A stretch of 64,000 bases of DNA from Flavobacterium sp. A45 (GTDB lineage: Bacteria; Bacteroidota; Bacteroidia; Flavobacteriales; Flavobacteriaceae). The translations under genes and the position numbers were made by a program. The DNA lies in NCBI RefSeq assembly GCF_002001005.1, contig NZ_MUNX01000075.1, positions 1 through 64,000 of the forward strand, written 5' to 3'. The notes beneath the pieces were generated by a model that saw only the letters and a program-made list of their open reading frames with translations, had not been told where the DNA came from and searched no databases. Shown here one piece after another: positions 53,881 through 63,961 of the stretch; the stretch's first letter is position 1; each line of letters starts with the position of its first letter.

Positions 53881-54924
53881 TCATTCAATTACTTCATAGG
53901 TGTTTACTGGTACTGATTTATTTTTCAGAACATATTCACCATTTAGTTCACACTTAAAAGACTCTTTAGCAATATGATAAACAGCCTCTGAGATAAGAAT
54001 CTGACCCGGTTTGGCGACACTTTGCAATCTTTGTGCTGTATTTACTGCATCGCCAATAACAGTATAATCAAATCGCTTTAATGATGCCGAACCAATATTT
54101 CCCGAAACCATTTCTCCAGAGTTAATACCTATCGAAATTTCTGGTTTGTATTTTTTGTCTCCAACTGTTATTTCTTCGATATTATTGATTTGATTTTTTA
54201 ATGCGAGCCCTGCATCTATAGCTCTATCCAAATGATAATCTCCCCTAAAAACAGCCATAACGGCATCACCCATAAATTTATCTACATGTCCTTCCTGAGC
54301 AATAATTTCTTTTACGATTGTATCGAATAATCCGTTAAGCAAATTCACAATTGTATTTGCCGGAAATTGCTCCGTAATCGAAGTAAAACCACATACATCT
54401 ATAAAAAGTACTGTAGCTTCCAGCATTTCATTTTTAAGAAGACTAGTTTCAAACTCCTTATTGGTCATAAAATTAATTACATTTTCATCAACATACATCT
54501 TGAGAATATTATTCTCCTTGATTGCTTTGATAGTTTCCTGCAATTGTCTGACATGCAAGATAGTTTTCTCCATAGTTAAGTCCAGATCATCAAAATCAAC
54601 GGGTTTGCAAACAAAATCAAAAGCGCCTCTATTCATGGCTGTCCGTATATTTTGCATATCTCCATAGGCAGATACCATAACCGCTTTCAACATTGGATTG
54701 GCTTCGGGCAACCTGCTCAATAAAGTTAGTCCATCCATTATTGGCATATTAATATCACTCAATATGATATCCAGATCTGGATGTTCAGCAACTTTCAGCA
54801 AAGCCTCTTCCCCATTCTGAGCAAAAATGAATTCGTAAACATTTTCCCGAATCTTTTTTCTGAACTTTTGCTTTACTAGAATCTCTAAATCTGCTTCGTC
54901 ATCAACTACAAGTATCTTAGCCAT
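53881..54924 (-). CDS. Response regulator fused to class III adenylate cyclase
   Basis: The N-terminal receiver (AKILVVDDEADLEILV, phospho-Asp near 55 in ILSDINMPIMDG, Lys in FVCKPVDF) is followed by a coiled linker and a class III cyclase. The metal-binding Asp residues are in FIDVCGFTS and FMGDAVMAVF, the purine-specifying Lys in VDKFMGD with Thr in DYTVIGDAVN, and transition-state Asn and Arg in VNTAQRL. The Lys/Thr pair is that of class IIIb adenylate cyclases, so cAMP should be made after phosphorylation. It overlaps the receiver gene by 8 bases. Confidence 0.88.
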   Translation of the reverse strand: MAKILVVDDEADLEILVKQKFRKKIRENVYEFIFAQNGEEALLKVAEHPDLDIILSDINMPIMDGLTLLSRLPEANPMLKAVMVSAYGDMQNIRTAMNRGAFDFVCKPVDFDDLDLTMEKTILHVRQLQETIKAIKENNILKMYVDENVINFMTNKEFETSLLKNEMLEATVLFIDVCGFTSITEQFPANTIVNLLNGLFDTIVKEIIAQEGHVDKFMGDAVMAVFRGDYHLDRAIDAGLALKNQINNIEEITVGDKKYKPEISIGINSGEMVSGNIGSASLKRFDYTVIGDAVNTAQRLQSVAKPGQILISEAVYHIAKESFKCELNGEYVLKNKSVPVNTYEVIE

Positions 54925-55300
54925 TGTCCATGATTTTTTTTAGTTTCTCTTTCAATACATTAAAATCTAATGGTTTTGTCAAAAAATCATTCGCACCGTT
55001 TTCCATAGATTGTTTGTAATTTTCTTCGTCCCCATAAGCGGTAATCATCATCACTACAGGCTGTGGGCCATGAAAATCATGTCGTATTCTCGACAAAAGT
55101 TCTATCCCGCTCATCCCTGGCATATTTATATCCGAAAGAATCAGCACTACTTCCGAAGCTTTGCCTTTAAGATAATCTAATGCTTCTTCACCCGAAAGGG
55201 CAAAATCGAATTCAAAATCGTGATGCCGTAATTCTTTCCGAAAATGTTGCAAGAAAAGCGGTTGTATATCGGCTTCATCATCTACTACCAGTATTTTCAT
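54917..55300 (-). CDS. Single-domain response regulator
   Basis: This is a 127-aa receiver only (KILVVDDEADIQPLF, phospho-Asp near residue 54 in LILSDINMPGMSG, Thr in MMITAYGDEE, Lys in FLTKPLDF). Lacking an output domain, it probably relays phosphate or regulates the cyclase or kinases encoded with it. It shares much of its sequence with the receiver of the cyclase gene and overlaps that gene by 8 bases. Confidence 0.9.
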   Translation of the reverse strand: MKILVVDDEADIQPLFLQHFRKELRHHDFEFDFALSGEEALDYLKGKASEVVLILSDINMPGMSGIELLSRIRHDFHGPQPVVMMITAYGDEENYKQSMENGANDFLTKPLDFNVLKEKLKKIMDNG

Positions 55301-55408
55301 TTAAACTTATTTTAAGTTATTATTATTTTAAAAAACCAACATAATACCTAACATTCAATTACTTACCTGTTTTTAAATTTACGAATTTTATTATTTGAAA
55401 GTATACTT

Positions 55409-56758
55409 TTATTCTATTGGAAGTAAAACTGTAAAAACGGTATAGTCATTTTCTCGGCTATCGATAGCAATTGTTCCGCCATGACCTTTTACCACTATAT
55501 CATAACTTAAAGACAATCCTAAACCTGTGCCCTCACCACTGGGTTTGGTGGTAAAGAACGGCTGCATTATTTTGTCTTTAATAGTTCCCGGAATTCCAAT
55601 ACCATTGTCTTTTACTGTTATTTCAATTCCTTTTTCTTTTAATTCAGTCTTCACACTGACTATTGGTTTATATCCTTCTCCTAATTTTTTCTGCATTTGA
55701 TGTGTGGCATAAAAAGCATTCGTGAACAAATTCAGCAATACACGACCAATTTCTTGGGTCAATACATTTATTTTAGGTAGGTTTTCATCAAAATCGGTAA
55801 CTAGATCGGCATTAAAACTTTTGTCTTTGGCACGAAGTCCATGATAGGCTAGTCTCAGATATTCATCGGCCAATTTGTTGATGTTAGTGGGTTCTTTTAC
55901 GGTATTTCCTATTCGACTGTGTTGCAGCATTCCTTTTACAATACTGTCAGCGCGTTTGCCATGAAAGTTTATTTTTTCAAGGTTTTTTTTGATGTCGTTT
56001 GCAATGTTTTTAACTTCATCAAAATCCCCTTTAACTATTTCCTCATTCATTTCGTCCAAAAGTTCACTACTCACTTCACTAAAATTATTCACAAAGTTTA
56101 ATGGGTTCTGAATTTCATGAGCAATCCCAGCAGTAAGTTCCCCAAGTGAAGCCATTTTTTCAGATTGAATTAATTGCGCCTGAGTTGTTTTTAGTTCATC
56201 GAGTGTCTTTTGCAATTCTTCCTTTTGTCCTAAAATTTCAGCAGTACGTTCTGCTACCTGTATCTCTAATTTTTCTTTTAAAATTTCGGACTGTAAAAAC
56301 TCTTTTTCAAGCTCTATGGCTTTTAATCGTTCTTTTTCCATGTCCTTGCGCTGTTTTCTATTAACAAAGAACATCGCAAAAAACCAGATGATTGAAAAAA
56401 GAATTGCTGTATCAAAATAATTATTCCATTCTTGATGAAAAGAGGAGTTGATGAGCTCTGTAAAATCTTTTAAAAAATTCACAGCTACAAAAGGCAATAT
56501 GGAATAAATAAATGACTTAACAGAAATAAACTCCTTTTGGGTAAGGCAAAAATAAATTACAGTAAACAACATTGCATGCGCTATCCAAGCAGTTATGTCT
56601 TTGCTGGAACCTAATAGGATTCCCGTGATTAGAAGCACAACTGAGAACCAAAATCCTATGCTCAAATATTTATCAATTTGGGGCAATAAAATTTTGCTTT
56701 GCAATGCTCTTCGCAAATGACTAAAAACGATAATTAATAGAATATAATCAAAGTTCAT
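55409..56758 (-). CDS. Membrane histidine kinase
   Basis: The N-terminal ~145 residues hold about five hydrophobic segments without known ligand motif. A coiled coil (KDMEKERLKAIELEKEF to TTQAQLIQSEKMASLG) leads into HisKA (His near residue 212, AHEIQNPLNFV) and HATPase (IEITVKDNGIGIP, GTGLGLSLSYDIV). The kinase core is nearly the same as that of the next gene, so the two are recent duplicates. It precedes the receiver gene by 108 bases. Confidence 0.88.
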   Translation of the reverse strand: MNFDYILLIIVFSHLRRALQSKILLPQIDKYLSIGFWFSVVLLITGILLGSSKDITAWIAHAMLFTVIYFCLTQKEFISVKSFIYSILPFVAVNFLKDFTELINSSFHQEWNNYFDTAILFSIIWFFAMFFVNRKQRKDMEKERLKAIELEKEFLQSEILKEKLEIQVAERTAEILGQKEELQKTLDELKTTQAQLIQSEKMASLGELTAGIAHEIQNPLNFVNNFSEVSSELLDEMNEEIVKGDFDEVKNIANDIKKNLEKINFHGKRADSIVKGMLQHSRIGNTVKEPTNINKLADEYLRLAYHGLRAKDKSFNADLVTDFDENLPKINVLTQEIGRVLLNLFTNAFYATHQMQKKLGEGYKPIVSVKTELKEKGIEITVKDNGIGIPGTIKDKIMQPFFTTKPSGEGTGLGLSLSYDIVVKGHGGTIAIDSRENDYTVFTVLLPIE

Positions 56759-56783
56759 ATTTGATAAATTAAATAGTAATAAA

Positions 56784-59700
56784 TCATATCGGCAGTGTTA
56801 TAATAAAAGTGGCGCCATTGCCCTCTTCTGTTTCTACATTAATAGTGCCTCCATGTCCTTTCACCACAATATCATAACTCAATGACAAACCTAAACCGGT
56901 TCCTTCTCCCGTAGGTTTTGTGGTAAAAAAAGGCTGCATTATTTTGTCTTTAATTGCATTTGGAATTCCTGTACCATTATCTTTAACAATAATTTCTATA
57001 AAATTTCCTTTTTGAGCTGTTTCCACTATTAAAACTGGCTTGTATTCTTGCGTCGTCGTTTTTTGTTTTTGATGTGTGGAATAAAAAGCATTGGTAAATA
57101 AGTTGAGTAAAACCCGGCCTATATCTTGCGGAATTACATCAACCTTTGGGAGTTTTGCATCAAAATGAGTTTCCAGTTCCGCATTGAAACTTTTGTCCTT
57201 GGCTCGCAAACCATGATAAGCCAGTCTCAAATATTCATCGGCAAGGGCATTAATATCTGTTCGTTCTTTTTGTCCAGAACTAATACGGGAATGCTGTAGC
57301 ATCCCTTTTACAATCCCATCAGCGCGTTTACCATGAAAGATTATTTTTTCTAAATTTTGTTTGATGTCTACTGAAATTGCCTTGGCTTCTTCCGTTTCGC
57401 CTTTATTCATTTCATCATGCATTTCATCAATCAGCTCTAGACTAACATCAGAGAAATTATTGACAAAGTTCAACGGATTCTGAATCTCATGGGCAATTCC
57501 CGCCGTAAGTTCCCCAAGAGATGCCATTTTTTCGGATTGAATAAGTTGAAGTTGAGTAGTTTTGAGTGTATTAAAGGCTTTCTCAATTTCACGAGCATGG
57601 ACAAGTTCTTTTTCTTTGGCCAAAGCATGCTCTTTTTCAAGAAGTCTTTTTCGCTGGAATCGATCTATCAAAAAGACGAAACCTAAGAAGAGGATTCCAT
57701 ATAACGTATACGCCCACCAAGTGCGCCACCAAGGAGGAGTAATACTAAATGTAACAGAAGCCCCTTCTTTATTCCAAACACCATTGCTATTGGCCGCTTT
57801 TACTCTAAAAATATAGTCCCCTGGAGGCAGATCATAATAATACGCGGTGCGAATATTTCCTACTTCACGCCAGTTGCTATCATAATTCTCCAGTTTGTAG
57901 GTAAATTTATTTCTGATGGGATTAGCATAGTGTATCCCTGTATAATTGATAGAAATACTGTTTTGATTGTGCTTTAGAATAAAATCTTTTGGTATTGCCT
58001 TTTTATATTTTTGAGCAGAATCGATGTCATTATATATTGAAATATCACCAATTTTAAAATCGGTAATAAATACTTTTGGAGGGGTAGAATTTTTAGAAAT
58101 ATTATTTGCATTAAATACCGTGATACCGTTACTACCGCCAAAAAACATAAGCCCTCCAGATGTTTTAAGGTTTGACCCATCGGCAAATAGACGCCCTTGG
58201 AGACCATCTTCCATCGAAAAATTATTGAATTGTTCCTCTTCAATACTAAACCTACTGATTCCGTCAAAAGTGCTAAGCCAAAGTGCTTTATTTTTTTCGT
58301 CAGGCAAAATCCCTTGAATCCCCATAGAGGGTAAACCGTCTTTAGTTGTATACGTTATAATTTTCCCTGTTTTGATATTGTATTTACTAAGACCACCACC
58401 CCAAGTTCCAACCCAAACAGTCCCCTCTTTATCAACATAAAGCGAATTGATGTCTTGCGATTTTAAGACATCTCCTTTTTTCTTGTCAAATCCATACCTT
58501 ACCGTTTTATCGGTCTCATAATTATATAGAAATAATCCGTTATTGGTAAGCAGCCATATTCCGTGTTCGGGACTCTCATAAATATTGGCTACATCATTGC
58601 TGCTACTATTTGATCCGCCAATCTTTGCTAAATCAAAGCTGCGAAAAGTTTTACTATTTTTAGCTTTTAGAAAAACACCATTTACCGTACAAAACCATTG
58701 ATTTCCCCTACTGTCATTAACTAGACTGGTAATAAAAAGTTTATCCAGTCTAGGTTCTAGATTGATTCTCTTACAAGTCTTAGTATTAGTGTTAAAAAGA
58801 AAAGAGCCAAGATTCGTTTGGAAGAGAATTTCTTCAGGTGAATACAAACCTTTTCCAAAGAACCAAATTACCCCTGATAGTACTTTCGAAATCGGATAAG
58901 GTGTTACAGAATTGGTAACAGGATCAAAAACATTGAGACCCGCTTCGGTAGTTATCCAAATTTTACCATCACCACTTTCAACTATTTTATTGGCCCAGCC
59001 TTGAGTAATGGAATTTTTATCTTCTCTTTTATAAACATAGGATTTCAATACTACTCGATTAGTATATCTAAGTAATCCCTGAGCTTCTGTTCCTATCCAA
59101 AGATTATCGAAAGAATCCAAATTAAGACAAGTAAGCACATTTCTTGTCAATCTTAGATTTGGATTTTCATTCAATAGTTCAAATTGTTCTTTTTTCAAGT
59201 CAAAATATAGTAAACCATATGTGGTTCCAAGCCAAATATTCCCTTTTGAATCGAACTCCATTACAGTAATAATAAACTCATTATTAATTTTACTGATAGA
59301 TTGGTTTAAAGGATAGGACTTCACTTTGCCAGTATTTGGATTCCACACACTGAGAGTTGAATGAATAACATTACTTGAACTCATCCAGACATTGCCATTA
59401 ACATCGCATTTAATTCTGCTATAGTATTGATCACTCAGATATTCGGCTATTGGCCATTTCGCTTTATGAATATTTTTATTTTTATCAATTCTAAAAAAAC
59501 CGTTAGCGGCAAATACCCAGACATTGCCCAAATGGTCTGTAGTAGCTTGATAAACATTTTTTATTTCTACTTTATTGGGAGAATCAAAACGCTGGAGTTT
59601 ATTACTATCTGCATCTTTATAAAAAAGAGCGTGAGAAGCTGTCAAACCAATAAAAGAAGTCGTCCCAAAATAAATTCGCCCTCTCGAATCCTCATTTATG

Positions 59701-60104
59701 GTAATAATTGTGGGTCGCGAACCCAAAGGAAAATCCGTCAGTTTTGAAATATCATAATTCTTGAATGTTTTTGTTTCGGGATTGTATTCACTGAGTAGCT
59801 CTGTGCAACCAATCCAAATATGACCATCCTGAGCTACAAAAAGTTTTTGGGTTAAAATACTTCCCATTTTTTTGGGATCTTTGGGATCTACATCAAAATG
59901 TTTGTATTCATAACCATCATATTGCACAAGTCCATTACTGGTTGCTATCCAGACAACGCCTCTCTTGTCGGTAATAATATCGGTGATAAAAGTGCCTCCT
60001 AATTCAGAATAAGCAGTAAAATTAGTAGAATTAAGTTGTGCGAAAACAGAGGAATAAAATACCTGAAAACTGACTAATAAGATAACAAAAAAGTACTTTT
60101 TCAT
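56784..60104 (-). CDS. Propeller-type (Reg_prop, Y_Y_Y) sensor histidine kinase
   Basis: This is a 1106-aa sensor with a signal peptide and two propellers of Reg_prop repeats (GVVWIATSNGLVQYDGYEY, NLWIGTEAQGLLRY, TVWVGTWGGGLSKY). A Y_Y_Y domain (about 690-790) and a membrane helix near 795-815 (WWRTWWAYTLYGILF) follow. HisKA has its His near residue 873, and HATPase is at the end. It lacks the receiver and AraC parts of the hybrid regulators. Its output is probably the separate receiver and receiver-cyclase downstream. It starts the four-gene signalling operon. Confidence 0.92.
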   Translation of the reverse strand: MKKYFFVILLVSFQVFYSSVFAQLNSTNFTAYSELGGTFITDIITDKRGVVWIATSNGLVQYDGYEYKHFDVDPKDPKKMGSILTQKLFVAQDGHIWIGCTELLSEYNPETKTFKNYDISKLTDFPLGSRPTIITINEDSRGRIYFGTTSFIGLTASHALFYKDADSNKLQRFDSPNKVEIKNVYQATTDHLGNVWVFAANGFFRIDKNKNIHKAKWPIAEYLSDQYYSRIKCDVNGNVWMSSSNVIHSTLSVWNPNTGKVKSYPLNQSISKINNEFIITVMEFDSKGNIWLGTTYGLLYFDLKKEQFELLNENPNLRLTRNVLTCLNLDSFDNLWIGTEAQGLLRYTNRVVLKSYVYKREDKNSITQGWANKIVESGDGKIWITTEAGLNVFDPVTNSVTPYPISKVLSGVIWFFGKGLYSPEEILFQTNLGSFLFNTNTKTCKRINLEPRLDKLFITSLVNDSRGNQWFCTVNGVFLKAKNSKTFRSFDLAKIGGSNSSSNDVANIYESPEHGIWLLTNNGLFLYNYETDKTVRYGFDKKKGDVLKSQDINSLYVDKEGTVWVGTWGGGLSKYNIKTGKIITYTTKDGLPSMGIQGILPDEKNKALWLSTFDGISRFSIEEEQFNNFSMEDGLQGRLFADGSNLKTSGGLMFFGGSNGITVFNANNISKNSTPPKVFITDFKIGDISIYNDIDSAQKYKKAIPKDFILKHNQNSISINYTGIHYANPIRNKFTYKLENYDSNWREVGNIRTAYYYDLPPGDYIFRVKAANSNGVWNKEGASVTFSITPPWWRTWWAYTLYGILFLGFVFLIDRFQRKRLLEKEHALAKEKELVHAREIEKAFNTLKTTQLQLIQSEKMASLGELTAGIAHEIQNPLNFVNNFSDVSLELIDEMHDEMNKGETEEAKAISVDIKQNLEKIIFHGKRADGIVKGMLQHSRISSGQKERTDINALADEYLRLAYHGLRAKDKSFNAELETHFDAKLPKVDVIPQDIGRVLLNLFTNAFYSTHQKQKTTTQEYKPVLIVETAQKGNFIEIIVKDNGTGIPNAIKDKIMQPFFTTKPTGEGTGLGLSLSYDIVVKGHGGTINVETEEGNGATFIITLPI

Positions 60105-60702
60105 AATCCAGCTATTTTATTAATTTGTTTAAAAACAACCTCACTTACACCATCTTCTTAGGCATCTTTGTTCGATTATCAACATCTTCTTTTATAGTGG
60201 CGTAAGTCTAAGACATTCGAAAATCGATAACTTGTAGGATAGATTGGGTAGCAAAAAATAAAAAAACTTAACTAAATCTATATCAATAGATTACACGTAT
60301 TAAAATTACATAAAAATTAACAAACTTATTAGCTCATTTTCAATTTAAATACAAACACTATTTATAAGCAAGGCAAACACATGAATTTAAATAATGGCCG
60401 CAGATTCGCAGATTAATTTATTGAAAAGCTGATTTATTTATTTTAAAGAAATTAATTTGCGCTAATTCCACTGAACACGGTTAATTCGGTATAGAAATTT
60501 AAATTAAAATCTGCTAATCAGCGGTAAAAAAACTCATTCGTTCACCTCGTATTTATCAGGCGTAATTTTAATACAATTCAAAAAATTAAAATAATAGAAG
60601 TGAATGATTTCCTTTTAACACGCAAAAAAAACCGTCACCTCTTAAAGCATAAGTGGCGGCGGTTTCCCTTAAAAAAAAATTTATTTCTTTACTAATTCAA
60701 AA
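60105..60702. other. Intergenic region upstream of the signalling operon
   Basis: This gap has no gene. A stretch near 60396 (GCCGCAGATTCGCAGATTAA) resembles short repeats common in flavobacterial genomes. The right end carries the terminator listed next. The promoter of the signalling operon must lie here. Confidence 0.45.
60629..60665 (-). terminator. Terminator of the cytochrome c gene
   Basis: Stem arms 60629-60643 and 60651-60665 (AAACCG at the base, three mismatches or GT pairs) are followed on the minus strand by a T-run. They lie 38 bases past the stop of the cytochrome gene. Confidence 0.7.
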
Positions 60703-61104
60703 CTATTTTTTTTCTAATTCTCGTATATAGTTGACCAATTTCCATCTTTGGTCGTCTGTTAAAAGTTCAAAGTAGCTAGCCATTGGAGCTTTTCCATTGG
60801 TTATCTTCCAAAAAATAGCACCATCAGTTTGGCTTTTTACATTCAGAGCCAGAAAATTGGCAGGATGCGGTTGCAAGGTTAGACCTGCTTCTCCATTTCC
60901 CTGTCCTTTTTCGCCGTGACATAGTACACACATCTGATTGAATATTTCCTTTCCAACATCGGTAGCCTTCTGATTTCCTACAAATGGATTTTTCAATGAA
61001 TTAGAATATTCTGGTGCAACCCAGCTTATTTCTTGCGCAATACTTTTTGTTCCTGTTACAATTAGTAAAGCTAATACTACGAAAATTTTGAGTTCTACTT
61101 TCAT
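60703..61104 (-). CDS. Periplasmic class I cytochrome c
   Basis: This is a secreted monoheme cytochrome with CVLCHGEKGQGNGEAG (haem Cys-Cys-His) and a likely axial Met in KAPMASYF. The start at 61104 (before KVELKIFVVLALLIV) gives the better signal peptide. The protein is about 133 aa. It stands alone with its own terminator, and no redox partner is adjacent. Confidence 0.82.
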   Translation of the reverse strand: MKVELKIFVVLALLIVTGTKSIAQEISWVAPEYSNSLKNPFVGNQKATDVGKEIFNQMCVLCHGEKGQGNGEAGLTLQPHPANFLALNVKSQTDGAIFWKITNGKAPMASYFELLTDDQRWKLVNYIRELEKK

Positions 61105-61890
61105 GGCCTGTGCTATTAAATTATACATCAAATTTAAGAAAACGTTGTAGCAAGAAACCTGATATTTATCATGAAATCACAAATTATTCAAACAAAAATC
61201 AAAATAATTAGCAAAAATTAATAAATAACAAATTAAAATCAATTATAATGATTATTGTGTAAATTTATTAACAATACCTCAACAGTAAACGCATCTTTAT
61301 TTACCAAAATCAATTTTATTATTTTATTTAATTTTAAAGAAATTACTGTTTTCAAGTTACCTTTCTAAAATAACTCGATTTTAATAAACGGAAACTTTTT
61401 AATCCTTCTCATTTTAAAAAAATATAATGGAAAGACAAAACCACTTACTTTTTTAATTCCAATAATCTTGATCAAATCTATTCTTTAGCTTTTTCAAAAA
61501 TCCAAATCCGTATGAATGTTGGTAAATAACAATTATTGAAAAAAACAACGCTAGAATCTATAATAAAAGCTTTTGGTTATAAACATATAAGTCATGTGTT
61601 AGCTTACCAAATTTGTGATCAAAAGATAATATAACTTAAGAACGTTCTTTATAAGGCTATGTCACTTTATTAAATGAACTATTGCTTTATCTTATTTTCT
61701 TCAAATTAAAAACTTATATGGCTTACATATTTTAACAATGCATTCGACAAAATGCTGGTGTTTTTAGAATTACCCGAAAAACCCAGCGTAATAATTATTC
61801 CTCTGGATAGAATTAAAAAAATGGTTATCACATTATAAACAGTTTGGGGTCTGTTTATTTCGATTGCTTTTATTACAGCAATGGATTTAT

Positions 61891-62148
61891 TTATAAATGA
61901 TAAAACGCCTTTACAAGAAATCGAATCAATAAGTACAAAATAGTTCCTATCAAAGCTAGTGCTATAATGAAAGTGATAACATTTATAACAATATTTGGGA
62001 TAAAAGCCAGTTGAGGATGTACATAATAAGGCTCACGATGCAAATGTTCATGTACCTTTCTAGCTGCTATTTTTATTCTTTTTTTGATGCTTACAATTTT
62101 AATAAATATATAAATGCATTTTAAAAATAGGAATTCATAAAAAATCCA
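61891..62148 (-). pseudogene. Small membrane-protein frame without ATG (possible remnant)
   Basis: An open frame of up to 85 codons ends in a well-formed membrane segment: IKKRIKIAARKVHEHLHREP, then FIPNIVINVITFIIALALIG. Basic residues before the helix fit a small inner-membrane protein. There is no ATG, GTG or TTG at a sensible place, so it is either a pseudogene or uses a rare ATT start. Opposite-strand frames overlap part of it. Confidence 0.35.
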
Positions 62149-62272
62149 TTAGCATTAAAAATAGCTAAGGGATTACCCTCACAAATATAAGCAATTAAAA
62201 AACAACACTTTAAAATCATTTCCAAAACAGTCAATAATACAAACTTAAAATTCCAAACTTTAAAAAATCAAA

Positions 62273-62304
62273 AAACCGTCTCATTCCAAGAAATGAGACG
62301 GTTT
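62273..62304 (-). terminator. Terminator of gapN
   Basis: A 13-bp stem (AAACCGTCTCATT and complement) is followed by a T-rich run on the minus strand, 21 bases beyond the gapN stop. Confidence 0.88.
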
Positions 62305-62324
62305 GATTAATTGATTAAAAACCT

Positions 62325-63905
62325 TTATAAAATATAATCGGTATTGATGAAATTAGATTCTTTGCTGTTTAACAATTCCTGTAATATTTCATTGTTATAG
62401 GCATTATCTTTTGAAGCCACAAAAGTCCTGATAGAAAATGAACGCAAAGCATCATGAATACTTAATGTCCCGAAAGCAGAATCTTTTCTCCCAGTAAAGG
62501 GGAAAACATCCGGTCCTCTCTGACAAGAACTGTTCAAGTTTACTCTACAAACTAGATTCACCAAAGTATCGATAAGCGGCGCAATGGTTTTGATGTTTTT
62601 ACCAAACAAACTCACTTGTTGACCATAATTAGATTCGGCCATATCGTTTAATGGTTCTTGAATATCTTTGAAAGTCAAAACGGGTACTACCGGACCAAAT
62701 TGCTCTTCGTGATACACTCTCATATCTTTATTTATAGGAAACAAAATGGCTGGAAATATAAAGTTATCTGTGTGTTTCCCACCTTTCGCATTGATTACTT
62801 TTGCTCCTTTACTGGTAGCATCATCAATTAATTCCTGAATATAAGCTGGTTTTTCGGTCTCTGGAAGCGGTGTCAAAGAAACTCCTTTTTCCCATGGATT
62901 TCCAAAGGCAAGAGCGTCCACTTTTTCCGCAAAACGTTTGTTGAATTCAGCAGCTATATTTTCATGTACATATATAATTTTCAATGCAGTACATCTTTGA
63001 CCATTGAAAGATAAAGTTCCTGCAATACATTCTTGAATTGTCAAATCCAAATCGGCATCCGGCAGAATAATAGCTGGATTCTTCGCTTCCAACCCTAATA
63101 CCAAACGCAATCTGTTTTTGTTTGGATGTTGATCCTGTAAAGCGATAGCTGATTTACTGTTTCCAATCAAAGCCAAAATATCTACCTTTCCGGATTTCAT
63201 TATTGGCGAAGCAATTTCACGACCTCTACCATAAACAATGCTGATTACTCCTTTTGGAAAACTGCTTCTAAAAGCTTCCAACAATGGTGATATTAATAGA
63301 ACACCATGTTTTGCTGGTTTGAAAATTACAGGATTTCCCATAATCAAAGCTGGAATAAGCAATGTAAAGGTTTCGTTCAATGGATAATTGTATGGTCCAA
63401 GGCACAATACCACACCGATAGGTCCTCTACGTACCATGGCATTAATTCCTTGCACTTTAGAAAAATGAGCTGAACGACTGTTCAATTCTTTATAACTTTC
63501 GATAGTGTCTATAATATACTCTACGGTTCTGTCAAATTCTTTTTCGGAGTCACCAAGTGTTTTTCCAATCTCCCACATCAAAAGTTTAACCACTTCGGCA
63601 CGGGTTTCTTTCATTTGGGCAACAAACTTTTCCATACACTTAATACGGTCAACCACTTTCATTGTAGGCCATAAACCTTGTCCGTTATTGAAAGCCGCTT
63701 TTGCAGACTCTGCCACTTCTAGCGCTTCTGCTTCACCCATAAAAGGAATAGAACCTAATAATGTTGGTTCATATTTTTCGGTTGAAGAAATTGTAGAATA
63801 TACTGGTGTTGTTTTTCCAGTCCATTTTTTCAATTTACCATTTACCAAATAAGTATCTTGAATAAGCGGTTCTGTAATTTGAAATTCTTGAGGTATTGTA
63901 TTCAT
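62325..63905 (-). CDS. gapN: NADP-dependent non-phosphorylating glyceraldehyde-3-phosphate dehydrogenase
   Basis: This is a 526-aa aldehyde dehydrogenase. [22 protein letters not shown] is the NAD(P)-binding entry region of the GapN subgroup, with EAKNPAI holding the catalytic Glu and [10 protein letters not shown] the catalytic Cys near residue 303. [25 protein letters not shown] near the C-terminus is typical of GapN and plant-type enzymes. The reaction oxidises glyceraldehyde 3-phosphate directly to 3-phosphoglycerate and yields NADPH. It is monocistronic. Confidence 0.88.
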   Translation of the reverse strand: MNTIPQEFQITEPLIQDTYLVNGKLKKWTGKTTPVYSTISSTEKYEPTLLGSIPFMGEAEALEVAESAKAAFNNGQGLWPTMKVVDRIKCMEKFVAQMKETRAEVVKLLMWEIGKTLGDSEKEFDRTVEYIIDTIESYKELNSRSAHFSKVQGINAMVRRGPIGVVLCLGPYNYPLNETFTLLIPALIMGNPVIFKPAKHGVLLISPLLEAFRSSFPKGVISIVYGRGREIASPIMKSGKVDILALIGNSKSAIALQDQHPNKNRLRLVLGLEAKNPAIILPDADLDLTIQECIAGTLSFNGQRCTALKIIYVHENIAAEFNKRFAEKVDALAFGNPWEKGVSLTPLPETEKPAYIQELIDDATSKGAKVINAKGGKHTDNFIFPAILFPINKDMRVYHEEQFGPVVPVLTFKDIQEPLNDMAESNYGQQVSLFGKNIKTIAPLIDTLVNLVCRVNLNSSCQRGPDVFPFTGRKDSAFGTLSIHDALRSFSIRTFVASKDNAYNNEILQELLNSKESNFINTDYIL

Positions 63906-63937
63906 TCTGTGGTTATTTTGGTTGTTTTCTTAGATTT

Positions 63938-63961
63938 AAAAAGAGGCATAAGCCTCTTTTT
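63938..63961. terminator. Terminator near the window end
   Basis: AAAAAGAGGC and its complement with a 4-base loop, flanked by A and T runs, lie 33 bases upstream of gapN. It probably ends a gene beyond the window. Confidence 0.7.

Larger units (their letters stand above)
61105..62324. other. 1.2-kb gene-poor region
   Basis: Very AT-rich. On the plus strand, frames around 61731-61943 look gene-like (LELPEKPSVIIIPLDRIKKM) but have a stop at 61838 and no good start. They overlap the small minus-strand frame listed below. No RNA gene is recognised. A terminator lies at the right end. Confidence 0.4.
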
